DNA of 64,000 nucleotides, taken from the NCBI RefSeq assembly GCF_000227115.2, contig NC_016486.1, positions 1-64,000 on the forward strand. The letters are read 5' to 3'. Shown piece by piece: positions 1-8,764 of this stretch. Both the position numbers and the translations under genes were made by a program. Position 1 is the stretch's first letter; the number at the start of each line of letters is the position of its first letter. The notes below the pieces were generated by a model. The model did no database searches, was not told the DNA's origin, and was given only the letters and a program-made list of their open reading frames with translations. The DNA comes from Naumovozyma dairenensis CBS 421 (Eukaryota > Ascomycota > Saccharomycetes > Saccharomycetales > Saccharomycetaceae).

Positions 1-601
1 CGCAAACACAAACGCAAACGCAAACGAAACCGAAATTAATGGGCTTGCAATCTTCCGTCCAAAGGAGAATATTGAGTTAGAAGACATTACGAAGGAGGTT
101 AAAGAGGTGATTCCATCGCAGGATCATGGAAAAGACAAACCTATTGCTATAAACAATCCCAAACAGAGACTTGAGGTCAAACCAGAACGTCAATTGGATG
201 AGATCGCACCGAACAAGGTCGGCACAACCGAAAAGAAACGAAATGTCTCGTTTTTCCGAAAGTTCTCCAATAATTCCGCCACAATAAAAGGTTACGATCA
301 CGAGATATATGTTAACATCGGTTCGCGACAGTTGTATACTGGATTGAGAAAGTTGTTAGAAGGATGGACACAGTATGGATTAAAAGACGTGAGGTCAGAC
401 AATACCGCAATGAAGATTACCGGGAAATTAGCTAATGACAATATACTTTCGTTAAGGTCTACACTGTTCGAACTACTGGTAGAGCCTAAGGGATCCAAGT
501 ATAGTCTGATTGGGTTTACAAAAGTGCAAGGATCTAGTAAAGTTGTGAGACGGTTATTTACTGAAATCGAAAAAGTATTAAATAAAGAGGGTGTTTTATA
601 A
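1..601 (+). CDS. C-terminal part of a GIN4/KCC4-type septin-associated kinase (5' end outside the window)
   Basis: The reading frame is open from the left edge (codons start at base 2) to the TAA at 599-601, giving about 199 C-terminal residues with no start codon in view. The last 100 or so residues look like a KA1 domain, the phospholipid-binding tail of the bud-neck kinases Gin4, Kcc4 and Hsl1. Recognisable blocks are the stretch ending in GLRKLLEGWTQYGLKDV, the NILSLRSTLFELLVEPKG segment and the final VVRRLFTEIEKVL. The kinase domain is not in the window. I cannot separate GIN4 from KCC4 on the tail alone. The gene ends about 160 bp from the a1 gene, so its 3' end borders, or may belong to, the Z side of the mating-type cassette. 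Confidence 0.75.
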   Translation, partial: ANTNANANETEINGLAIFRPKENIELEDITKEVKEVIPSQDHGKDKPIAINNPKQRLEVKPERQLDEIAPNKVGTTEKKRNVSFFRKFSNNSATIKGYDHEIYVNIGSRQLYTGLRKLLEGWTQYGLKDVRSDNTAMKITGKLANDNILSLRSTLFELLVEPKGSKYSLIGFTKVQGSSKVVRRLFTEIEKVLNKEGVL

Positions 602-719
602 AAAGTGTATGTATATATAAAAAAAACTGGACAGTTTCTTGCTCTTACGGTGTGAACAGAGAAACCACTTTGCAAATACCCGTCCCATCCTCACAGATAC
701 CCCCCTCATGCCCTATTGC

Positions 720-733
720 ATTACACTGTTCCG
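720..733 (-). other. HO-endonuclease-like site; probable Y/Z junction of the mating-type cassette
   Basis: On the minus strand this reads CGGAACAGTGTAAT. The S. cerevisiae HO cleavage core is CGCAACAGTATAAT, so 12 of 14 bases agree, including the AACA that HO leaves as an overhang. It lies about 25 bp downstream of the a1 stop, which is where the Y/Z boundary sits in MATa. The minus-strand frame equivalent to the alpha1 frame stays open across it for about 30 codons, to a stop near 645. That is what a Z segment encoding the alpha1 C-terminus would need. The match is visible in the sequence; cleavage is inference. Confidence 0.6.
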
Positions 734-757
734 AACAAATGATAAAAATTACTGATT

Positions 758-1164
758 TTATTTTATTTTAGTACGCATGCGTTTATTTATGAACTATATA
801 GGTGTTAGTAACGGAGCACAATAAGAAATAAATCTGAAGCAATCAAACATACCCACACTCTGACTTGCAATGCTGACATTCCACAGGATTTTGCAACAAA
901 TTCCCTTTCTTTCGTATTCAACCACGGCTTTTTCTGGAAAATATTTTCTAACAATAGTTTATTCTCCTTGGAGATAGGCGACCTTGATCTATAGTACAAG
1001 TAATTCTCATACACCTGTTTAAGAAGTAAACTCTTCTTAAACAAACTAAGCGACGAATTCAGAATATCCTACTTCTTGTGGTTAGTCATCTTGAAATACT
1101 GCAAGAGGGTTACCGAACTTAAACATACCTGTGAAGTTTCGTTGAAACTATCTTGTAATAACAT
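758..1164 (-). CDS. MATA1: MATa1 (a1) homeodomain mating-type protein, three exons
   Basis: Haploid-repressor homeodomain protein that pairs with alpha2 in a/alpha cells. Exon 1 is 1164-1129, intron 1 1128-1069 (GTATGT...GACTAAC...TAG, 60 bp), exon 2 1068-853, intron 2 852-794 (GTATGT...TACTAAC...TAG, 59 bp), exon 3 793-758. Joined, they give 95 residues with no stop and consistent phase 0. The homeodomain covers about residues 33-95. Helix 3 is split by intron 2 exactly between W and F of the QVRVW-FINKRMR recognition helix, the same place as in S. cerevisiae a1. The protein is shorter than the 126-residue S. cerevisiae version because the N-terminal region is reduced. The start ATG at 1164 is the one that joins cleanly to intron 1. 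The sequence alone does not show whether this copy is MAT or a silent HMR-like copy. Confidence 0.9.
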
Positions 1165-1625
1165 TGCAATGTATAATTGTTTATTGAGGAGGGGGGTGAG
1201 CGGTGGTTGGATTGTATATTGATTGAGACGAGGGGATATACCCGCCTATTTGTATAATAGATCTTTGCTACTTATAATAATTTTTCCAATCTGAATACGA
1301 CCAGGTCATTATTACTGAAAGGGGAAAAATTGAAGTTTCTTGGTACATTAGAACTTGAAACACGAAAACGACGTGAACACTACTCTCAACAACATGATAT
1401 ATATAGACAGTAAACATTACATGGTTAATGAACTGTCAGGCTAACATGTTAGGTATGGCAAAAGTTTAATTGTTCGCGACTGCGGACATCCGCGCCCAGC
1501 CAGAAACTTGAAATAAATGAAGCTTGAGGGTCCTTCAAATATTATCACTTTTAACGGATGTTTGGGTGGATTTTGTTTACTTTTGGAAAATCCACCATGA
1601 ACTGGTCACTTATAGTTGGGCTCGA
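1165..1625. other. Gap between a1 and SIR1: a1 promoter and possible silencer
   Basis: This 461-bp stretch lies upstream of a1 and downstream of the SIR1-like gene. No alpha2/a2 homeodomain remnant could be found in it on either strand. A TATA-like run is near 1237-1255. An Abf1-type and a Rap1-type site lie side by side at 1544-1569. Confidence 0.55.
1544..1569. promoter_or_regulatory. Adjacent Abf1-type and Rap1-type sites, candidate silencer
   Basis: Bases 1544-1556 (ATCACTTTTAACG) fit the Abf1 consensus RTCRYNNNNNACG exactly. Bases 1557-1569 on the minus strand (CCACCCAAACATC) closely resemble the Rap1 site ACACCCATACATT. S. cerevisiae HMR-E combines ORC, Rap1 and Abf1 sites, and Sir1 is recruited through ORC. 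A convincing ORC consensus was not seen; a weak T-rich candidate is near 1570-1586. The role as silencer is inferred from site pairing and location. Confidence 0.4.
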
Positions 1626-3086
1626 CTACTGTCCCTGACTGGCGATATACAAACTTTTTAGCTCATTAAAGGATTTGATGTAGTAGCTTCGTTGTTGATC
1701 ATAACTCACTAATGTGGCTACATCCTTGAGGAACGTGAAATATTCTTCGTCTTGTAAGTCTTTACTTTCATGATATCCTCCAAGTAAACTCTCTAAGCTA
1801 TCATTGGCAAATGGATTTTCCGGTAGTGGCACCTTCTTCAGCGGTTCGTATATATGTCTCCATCCAAAACTTTTAAAATGAAGTGGTATAGACCTGTATT
1901 TTCGTGGAGTTAACGCACCTTTATATTCAGTAGGTGGAACAATCCACAAATCCCCATTTTTATCTTCATAGAAATCCTCATTATTTGCGTTTAATGTATC
2001 AAATAACTGTGGCGAATCAACAGCATACGGATGTTTTGTTAATTTTAATATATTCCAATCAACGAGATCACACTCCTCAATATATTCTTTTTCCTCATCG
2101 GTAAGATTTCGTAAATAGTCTTGCTCATTGGGGTTAATTATCTTCTTCTCTATTATGTCAACAAGAAATCCACCGGTAACCATCAATGAATCTGATATTT
2201 TGAACAAAGTTGCCTTCGAAGAATTTGATTCTCTAATCCATTCACTTATTAGACTTGGAAATACAGATTTGCTAACATACTTTATATTTTGAAGCAGTTT
2301 TGTTTTGCTTTTCTCGTATATTAGTTTAAACGTAACAAAGTCATCTTCGGATCTCCCGTCTGAGAAAAAATACTCTTTCATTTTTCGAAGTCGCCAGTAG
2401 TTCTTCTCTAAACTCATATCAAATAAACTTCGTTGTAAGACTTCCAATTCTTTGACCTTGTCTTGTTCTTCTTTCTTTTCTAAATTCTTGACTTTAAGTC
2501 GGGTAATAGGTGGTTTGATCTTGATGAAATAATGCTCAGGAATATATTTGACATCTGGTAGAGAGAAACCTTTTAGCTGATCCATAGATATATCAGAATT
2601 ATTTGTTATGGTGTGTTCTGTGTTTAGAGTTTCGCAAACCTGTTGATCTTTTAATTGTTGGTTAAAGGGCCCGCTGTATGCTTCCTGTGTGCCCGTTAAT
2701 GGTTCCTCTAAGACCATATATTTACTCACAGTCTCTTCTAATCTTACAATGGGAATAGATATAGCTTTATGAGTGGCTTGATGCCTGGTACATGGTTCAC
2801 AGTAGTATTTGCTATTCCTTTCACAAAACTTGACATAGATGTATGGTTTCAATATCCAAAGCAGTACACTCTTATTAGTAAACATATAATTTGAATCAAT
2901 AAAGTATAGTTTGGTTAAAGACATTGGATTGTAAGTATTTTTCAGCAAGTACCAACCACCAGGTGTTAGCGTTGTTTTACTTTCATCTGATGATAAGTCT
3001 GTAACAACTTTGCTATTGAGGTTGATTAGGAAACCATCAATAATAGTGAATTGACCTTTCGGTACCGTAATAATCGGATACTGCAT
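1626..3086 (-). CDS. SIR1: Sir1/Kos-family silencing protein
   Basis: 486 residues from the first in-frame ATG at 3086; the frame runs upstream to 3152 but without another ATG. Sir1-family proteins bind Orc1 through OIR modules and help to establish silencing at HM cassettes. Two module-like repeats are visible. Residues 10-90 contain IIDGFLINLNSK, WYLLKNTYNPMSL and a KFC segment. Residues 300-405 contain VTGGFLVDIIEKKIINPN, LVDWNILKLTKHP and an LF segment. The spacing and key residues (GFL, W, the K..P turn) resemble S. cerevisiae Sir1 as I know it. The C-terminus has the family-like YDQQRSYYIKSFNELK. The protein is shorter than S. cerevisiae Sir1 (over 650 residues) and lacks the first N-terminal module. 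It lies next to the a1 gene, which makes a local silencing role attractive. It could equally be called KOS1, KOS2 or KOS3. Confidence 0.78.
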   Translation of the reverse strand: MQYPIITVPKGQFTIIDGFLINLNSKVVTDLSSDESKTTLTPGGWYLLKNTYNPMSLTKLYFIDSNYMFTNKSVLLWILKPYIYVKFCERNSKYYCEPCTRHQATHKAISIPIVRLEETVSKYMVLEEPLTGTQEAYSGPFNQQLKDQQVCETLNTEHTITNNSDISMDQLKGFSLPDVKYIPEHYFIKIKPPITRLKVKNLEKKEEQDKVKELEVLQRSLFDMSLEKNYWRLRKMKEYFFSDGRSEDDFVTFKLIYEKSKTKLLQNIKYVSKSVFPSLISEWIRESNSSKATLFKISDSLMVTGGFLVDIIEKKIINPNEQDYLRNLTDEEKEYIEECDLVDWNILKLTKHPYAVDSPQLFDTLNANNEDFYEDKNGDLWIVPPTEYKGALTPRKYRSIPLHFKSFGWRHIYEPLKKVPLPENPFANDSLESLLGGYHESKDLQDEEYFTFLKDVATLVSYDQQRSYYIKSFNELKSLYIASQGQ

Positions 3087-3852
3087 TGTTCTTTTGAGAG
3101 GAATTATACAACTTATTATGCTTTCTGTACTGTTTTCATGAAAAGATGGCAAACTTTTCTCATTTCTCGTTTTTCCTTCTCTTTCCCTCAGAAAAATGTT
3201 TACTTTTTGGAGATTCTAGGTTTTTCGAAATCGGCCTCTCAATGAGAAAAAGCTTAAGTTATGAAGAATGTGTGCTCAAAAATAATCAACTGTGAATGAT
3301 CAACAAATTGAAGGAAAAAACAGATACAAATCCTACAGATAAAAAATTAACCTGGGCTTTCTAGCTAGTAATGTATCTGTCTATATCTGACCTCAGTTAC
3401 GATATTCCATTAATTGGGAATCTTCTGGCAGACAGATAGAAGTACAGTTGTAACCTTAGTGACTAGATATTCAAATTAGGCAAAAACGATAATTGTCCTT
3501 AAACCTCTCGAGTCAATATATATAATATAATACATCAATATAAATTTTATATTATAAAGGCTTGATATGTAGTATTTTGCTCTCATTACAAATCATTATT
3601 CAGAGTTAGAGTGTCATTACATTTTTGCTATTTGAAACAGTCGTGTCACTTCCCCAAATAAAGACGTCTCATGCTGTCCATTTTATTTTTATAATCAAAG
3701 ATAAATCTATAATATATAATATGTAAGATATAAACATTGACTAAAACATTTAAACGATAATATAGTGTATTCTAGGCAACAAAAATATTTTTTAAACAGG
3801 TAATCCCAATCGGTCGATGGTATTAGAGAAAAAGTACTCTTATATACTACTC
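3087..3852. other. Gap between URA1 3' end and SIR1 5' end
   Basis: 766 bp of AT-rich sequence, presumably with the SIR1 promoter and the URA1 terminator. An open stretch on the plus strand at 3051-3245 overlaps the SIR1 5' end and looks like a chance frame. No RNA gene or repeat was recognised. Confidence 0.5.
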
Positions 3853-4797
3853 TCATATACTGGCTAACTTCCCACGAAATTCGTCAATTGTTTCATAACC
3901 TTTCTCCTCCATTATTTCTATCAATTCTTTCTGGACTCGATCAAAAACAGAGATACCATCTTTTTGTAGTTCTGTTCCAATTTGAAGCATTGTTGCGCCA
4001 CATAATAAATGTTCAAAAGCATCTTTTCCTGTAGTAATACCACCAGTACCAAATATCTTAATATTTTTATTTAAGCGGGTATAAAAGGCTCTCACATTAG
4101 CCAAAGCTGTTGGTTTAACATATTCACCGCCAATACCACCAAATCCGTTCTTAGGTTTAATGACAACACTTTCTTTGTCGATATCAACGTAAAGTCCATT
4201 ACCGATACTATTGATTGAGTTTACATAGCTTAGTGGGAATTGATTTAAAATATCTGCCATTATATCAAAATGGGCAAAATCAAAATAAGGTGGTAATTTG
4301 ATACCTAACGGTTTTTTAAAAAAACTAAACACCTTTTCTAAGATTTCCTTCGTCAATTCGAAATCATATGCTACCTGTGGTTTGCCTGGTACATTAGGAC
4401 AGGATAAATTTAATTCGGTAATTCCTTTAAAATCACTCTCTTGAATTATCTTTAAAAGTTTTAAATTTTCTTCCACACTCATCCCTGCTACAGAAAAGAA
4501 AATTGGCCCTTCGTCTGGGAATTTTCTTTGACGTTCCAAAACATAAGATAAGTAGTAGTCAATACCTTTGTTTGGTAATCCCATCGAGTTTATACTCCCA
4601 AGCGGCACTGAAAAATATCTTGGTTCTGGGTTTCCTTCTCTCAAAGATGTAGTTGCACTTTTAGTAATGAAAGCACCAGCTTCTGATGTAGCTAATTCAT
4701 CCAAATCCTTTGTTGTCATACAATGTACACCAGATGCATTCATGAATGGATTTTCATATGTGTAATCTAAAAATTTAGTAGCAAGTGATACAGTCAT
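3853..4797 (-). CDS. URA1: Dihydroorotate dehydrogenase (fumarate-type, cytosolic, class 1A)
   Basis: 314 residues, the same length as S. cerevisiae Ura1. It oxidises dihydroorotate to orotate in the cytosol with fumarate as acceptor, the fourth step of pyrimidine synthesis, and so works without respiration. Visible family features are the N-terminal [11 protein letters not shown] block, the active-site loop [14 protein letters not shown] with the catalytic Cys, the substrate segment around NSINSIGNG, and the FMN-phosphate loop [21 protein letters not shown]. Class 1A enzymes in yeasts are established as having come from lactic acid bacteria by horizontal transfer. There is no targeting sequence. 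A Ppr1-type site is located about 200 bp upstream. The gene sits among subtelomere-type genes. Confidence 0.96.
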   Translation of the reverse strand: MTVSLATKFLDYTYENPFMNASGVHCMTTKDLDELATSEAGAFITKSATTSLREGNPEPRYFSVPLGSINSMGLPNKGIDYYLSYVLERQRKFPDEGPIFFSVAGMSVEENLKLLKIIQESDFKGITELNLSCPNVPGKPQVAYDFELTKEILEKVFSFFKKPLGIKLPPYFDFAHFDIMADILNQFPLSYVNSINSIGNGLYVDIDKESVVIKPKNGFGGIGGEYVKPTALANVRAFYTRLNKNIKIFGTGGITTGKDAFEHLLCGATMLQIGTELQKDGISVFDRVQKELIEIMEEKGYETIDEFRGKLASI

Positions 4798-6369
4798 TTC
4801 TAATGAGTCAATATTCTGGGTTTCTTCTTGGACTAGCTAACCTTTCCAGCACCATCGTCGTGAATATGAATTTTGAAACGAAAAATGACCTTTTATATTT
4901 CCCGGTTGATGAAAAATATTACGTAAAGTTAATTCCTTTTTGTTCAATATTCAATAAGTTCCATGAAGTTAAAAAATTGGTTAAAATCGAAAGTTCGGAG
5001 ATTTCCGAAATTACATTCGCGTGCGCAAAACTTGACTTTCTCTCCTCATTGTTGATACGGAAAAGAAGACGCTTAAGCGTAGAAGGTTCCGAGTTATGTT
5101 TAGACTCTAAGTGACAGAAAAGTGGAAGTATAGAGCATGAAAACGGATCAGTTGGATAGAGAGTTATAGCCTAATACGCAGAAGCAACGAAGTTTCAGAT
5201 AAGCTATATATGATGCACAGTATTGGTGGGAACATATCATCGTATAGATAGAAATATCTGAGGGCGTGCAACGGATTGCTGTGTCCCATAATAGCTATTG
5301 TAGAAACGTGTCTTAAACACAAAATATAATTTCAAGGGATAATTATTACTTTAAGGAAATCCATCAAAGGGCTGAGATATAGATTAGAGAAATAACACTA
5401 TTCGAGAAACATATAAAAAGGATGACAGTTTATATATTTTATATACCATTTCCTTTCTGTTTATTATATAGTCGCTACATAGAAAAACAACAAGCTTTTA
5501 CAAGTAATCAACTGCATACTCAGTTATCATCTACTAATATACTATGTCTTCTAATAATAATAACATTGACATTAACACCCAAAACGCCATCACCCACTCT
5601 TCTTTGAGTTCATCTCAATACATAAAGTTAATGAACGACTTAATCTTTATTTTTATTTTTGTTTATCCTTCAGCTATAGTGTGAATTATGTAAACAAGAC
5701 TTGATTATGCACAAAAAATCGTTAACATTATTGTTTTTAGTGACGGGGAACTCATTTGGTAACGATAGTTCTACTACTCCTCCATAGAGCACTAGCTAGC
5801 TACTACGTAACAAACACATTACCACTAAACAAATTCTTGGCGTGCCCACAGCTCTTCCTACCATTAAGGTCTATAAGGAATATTTTATATTGTAATAATC
5901 GATCCAAATGAGTTACTTTCAAGCCTTTGGGTGATTATTTCTAGTCTTTTCTACGTGCAGTGCAGAAAGACTTTTAATCTGCAGAACAAATATCTGGTAT
6001 CGCATGTAGTCGATATTTTCTTCATTACTTGTATAATGCAGGACCAGAGGGCCAGTTGGAATACCCTTTCTTATTATTTAGGAAATGGTAGGATCCAAGT
6101 TTTCAGTAATTTAAAGTTCAGTCAAAAGAAAAGGATACTATCTAGTACGAGTAAAATAGATCACCCTACTACATAACTGTCTATGGTGGTCTACAAAACC
6201 TTAATGATCACTATGAAAATTTCTTAATATATCCTCTCCATTAATTAGAACACATATATCAATATAAAACGAAGTTCAGTAGAAGAACCAAAAATTAAAT
6301 TTATCTTATATAGATTTTATAAACATGAAACGTTTACAATTATAACTGACCTGGAGCCTAGATTAGTAA
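4798..6369. other. 1.6-kb gap upstream of URA1
   Basis: It holds the URA1 promoter with its Ppr1-type site. Beyond that are several short open frames with no recognisable protein: 4803-5114 plus (across the promoter), one starting with an ATG near 5545 with an N-rich beginning, and 5931-6176 plus. These could be chance frames or decayed genes; I cannot assign them. Confidence 0.45.
4994..5009. promoter_or_regulatory. Ppr1-type activator site upstream of URA1
   Basis: The palindrome TTCGGAGATTTCCGAA has the CGG-N6-CCG form bound by the zinc-cluster activator Ppr1, which induces URA1, URA3 and URA4 in response to dihydroorotate in S. cerevisiae. It lies about 200 bp upstream of the URA1 ATG, a normal distance. 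Binding is inferred from the motif. Confidence 0.7.
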
Positions 6370-6750
6370 ACTAATGAACTATATGAATGGTATTTGTCCG
6401 GCAAAAATGATTTCGTTGACCTAAGAGTTGATGACTATACAAAGGGCCATATTAGAGCAGCTTGGAATTTTGCCACTGTAGGTTAGTTCACCGATGAAGA
6501 TTTAGTTTGTTTGTCGAAGCGGTTAGAAGAAATTCCTGGAAGTGATGTTTCTAGTCATAAAATTAAGGCGATTTTTCATTGTTCTTCCTCTAGAGGACGT
6601 TGCCCAAGGGTGGCTCAGCAATTTAAAGACTTCAGTGATCAAAATAAATTTCAGGAAAATTTTGAAAGCTATGTCTTGGTTGGCAGCTTTACTGGTTGGA
6701 TGTCATTGACCGAGGAAAAATATACCTTTGACTCGGTCACTATTTCATGA
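6370..6750 (+). pseudogene. ARR2: Broken arsenate reductase gene (ARR2/ACR2)
   Basis: The frame translates to an Arr2-like rhodanese/Cdc25-fold protein. A segment with FVDLRVDDYTKGHIRAAWNF is followed by an in-frame TAG at 6484-6486. The rest, from about 6487 to the TGA at 6748-6750, contains the active-site loop HCSSSRGR (H-C-X5-R, bases 6577-6600) and the FESYVLVGSFTGW segment of the family. There is no usable ATG: the frame is also stopped by TAG-TAA at 6364-6369, just before the first recognisable residues. Intact Arr2 (about 130 residues) reduces arsenate to arsenite for export by Arr3. The catalytic loop is still well conserved, so the decay looks recent. ARR3 follows in convergent orientation, whereas in S. 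cerevisiae the two genes are divergent. Confidence 0.82.
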
Positions 6751-7540
6751 TGAATAATAGATTATAAGAGATGATATGATTTATACTTTGATATATATCC
6801 TGATTTCTTGACTATGTGTGTTGGGTGTGTAACAGAATTTTGCTACTGAGCCATAATATTGTGGAATGAACGAAAAGATTAGAAGTTCTACCATTGGTAG
6901 TGATATTACATGGACATCTTACGTGTGTCAGTTTCCGCGAGAAACTCAGATTGTATAGTGCCTCCCAGCCGAATGAGGTTTCGATAAAAGACGTTCATAG
7001 TAATAAATAAGTTTGCTACGGTAAAATAATATTATTTGGTATTTATCTGGTATTTATCTGGTATAAACACCATATCGAAGATCAAGATGTTGGAGTATAC
7101 GTTCTGGTCTATACATTATATATATATATATAATAACAGCGAATTCTTTTCTTCTTAGTCGTTCTTTCATACTATGTGCATTTTACAGTTACTGTTCTTA
7201 TATCCGCATAGGGATATGGAATATGCGCGTAACTTCTATGCTAGCAAATAGTTATAATATACTTATCCTAGTTTGTTATCTTTAGTTGTAATTCATTTAT
7301 TGTAACTCACTGTGAAATCACATTGGCATATGTATAATATAACTTGAGAGGTTTGTCCAGTAGAATTTATCTAGCCATTTTTAGGTTAGGTTGATGCATC
7401 ATATATAATTATATATGAAATTAGGGGCCAGTACTCAAATCGGATTTGAATTACGTTCGTTTTAGAACAGACTCTGACTTAGAATAATTGGACCTTTTGT
7501 TTGAAAGCGGCGGTAAAAACTAATTTAATGAAAATCGATT
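6751..7540. other. Gap between the ARR2 remnant and ARR3
   Basis: About 790 bp of AT-rich sequence between convergent ends, with a short (TA)n run near 7117-7131. No gene or RNA was recognised, and no ARR1 (Yap8-type bZIP) coding sequence is visible here. Confidence 0.5.
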
Positions 7541-8764
7541 TTATACCTTTTCTTTGTCAGTCTCCTCAATAACAACTTGGCTGTTCCTCCATATGAATGC
7601 ATGCTCGAAATATTTCGAAAAGATAGCTAATATTAGTAAGATTGGTACTTCCAATAAAGGACCAAATGTTGCGGCTATTGCTTGTTTACTAGAGTTCCCA
7701 TATAACGAAACTGCTACAGCTAGCGAAAGTTCGAAATTATTCGAAGCCGCCGTAAAACATTGAGTCATGGTAATTGGAAAATCTGCACTACAAGTTTTTT
7801 TACCGTAATATTTACCGTCAAGCAGTAATTGTTTTTCGCAATTACAATCGGTTTCATTGTCATTCGTGGTAGCTGATGAAGGATTTTCTCTTTTGCTTCT
7901 GGTTAACACTCGCATTAGGAAAAAGCAGCCGAACCATGTAATTATGAAGTAAAGAGTTAAAGGAACAAAGCAAAGGAATGCCGACCCGATGTGGTGCAGG
8001 AAACTGTGGCCATTTCCAATAAATATCACAATAATTGTGTAATGGAACGCGATTAATCCCCATGGTTTGATAAGGGGCATGACTCGTTTGTTAAAGTTTT
8101 CTTTGCCTACTAGTGCAAAACTTGCGAATCTGATGATAAAGCCTGCTCCCAAAGGAATACCTAAAAATACACCCACAGACTTAGCAACATCACTGTAAAC
8201 ATTTACATTATGATTGTAGGACGTCCCAGTAATAACATAGCAAAAAAATATTTGATAAGGGGCATATAGTACCATTTGTAAAAGAGAATTTATAATAACA
8301 ATGACGACACAAAGCATCATATCTCCTCCCGAGATCTGATTCCAAGTAATCACCATTGCAATACATCTGGCCATACCAATCATTATGATACCTTCACGAT
8401 ACTCTGGTTCCTTAAATAAGACGAGCCATGCTAATCCGAACATGATAAATGGACATATTATCCAATTTAGCACCAAAGAATAGATCAACTGTTTCCCAAT
8501 ATATGGACTCCAAATATAGGAAGGTAATACCTCCCATTCTACATTACATAAAGGCGGCAACATCATAATAACCATCCCAACAGCTAAGGGAATGGATACT
8601 CCTACCAAATTTTGATGAGGCGATGGTGTAAAAGGCTTTCGAGCATTTTCACAATATTCTGAGATAACTAAACCGATAATAATGGATATTATAATAGTAA
8701 ATGGAAGCAAGATATCTGTCCAAGACAGTTTCTTTATTATCTGCAACCATGTACTACGTTTCAT
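7541..8764 (-). CDS. ARR3: Arsenite/antimonite exporter of the plasma membrane (Acr3 family)
   Basis: 407 residues, close to the 404 of S. cerevisiae Arr3. It exports As(III) by proton antiport. About ten hydrophobic segments run through the protein. The family block with the essential Cys is visible as [19 protein letters not shown] near residue 130, and a second conserved region lies near [20 protein letters not shown] close to the C-terminus. A hydrophilic loop with an acidic, Asn-rich stretch lies around residues 295-320. The start is the ATG at 8764. It is the only intact member of the ARR cluster in the window: ARR2 is broken and ARR1 was not found nearby. Confidence 0.95.
   Translation of the reverse strand: MKRSTWLQIIKKLSWTDILLPFTIIISIIIGLVISEYCENARKPFTPSPHQNLVGVSIPLAVGMVIMMLPPLCNVEWEVLPSYIWSPYIGKQLIYSLVLNWIICPFIMFGLAWLVLFKEPEYREGIIMIGMARCIAMVITWNQISGGDMMLCVVIVIINSLLQMVLYAPYQIFFCYVITGTSYNHNVNVYSDVAKSVGVFLGIPLGAGFIIRFASFALVGKENFNKRVMPLIKPWGLIAFHYTIIVIFIGNGHSFLHHIGSAFLCFVPLTLYFIITWFGCFFLMRVLTRSKRENPSSATTNDNETDCNCEKQLLLDGKYYGKKTCSADFPITMTQCFTAASNNFELSLAVAVSLYGNSSKQAIAATFGPLLEVPILLILAIFSKYFEHAFIWRNSQVVIEETDKEKV

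Noticed and set aside
1570..1586. T-rich sequence resembling an ORC (ACS) site next to the Abf1/Rap1 pair
   Set aside because: Only about 8 of 11 bases fit the S. cerevisiae consensus, which is common by chance in AT-rich DNA.
4803..5114. A 103-codon plus-strand frame upstream of URA1
   Set aside because: It lies across the URA1 promoter, contains the Ppr1-type palindrome, and its product resembles nothing I know.
5545..5690. Short frame beginning with an Asn run near the URA1 upstream region
   Set aside because: Only about 45 codons, then a stop; no family could be recognised, so neither a gene nor a named pseudogene is called.
5931..6176. An 81-codon plus-strand frame before the ARR2 remnant
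   Set aside because: No motif, no homologue recognised and no codon bias; treated as chance.
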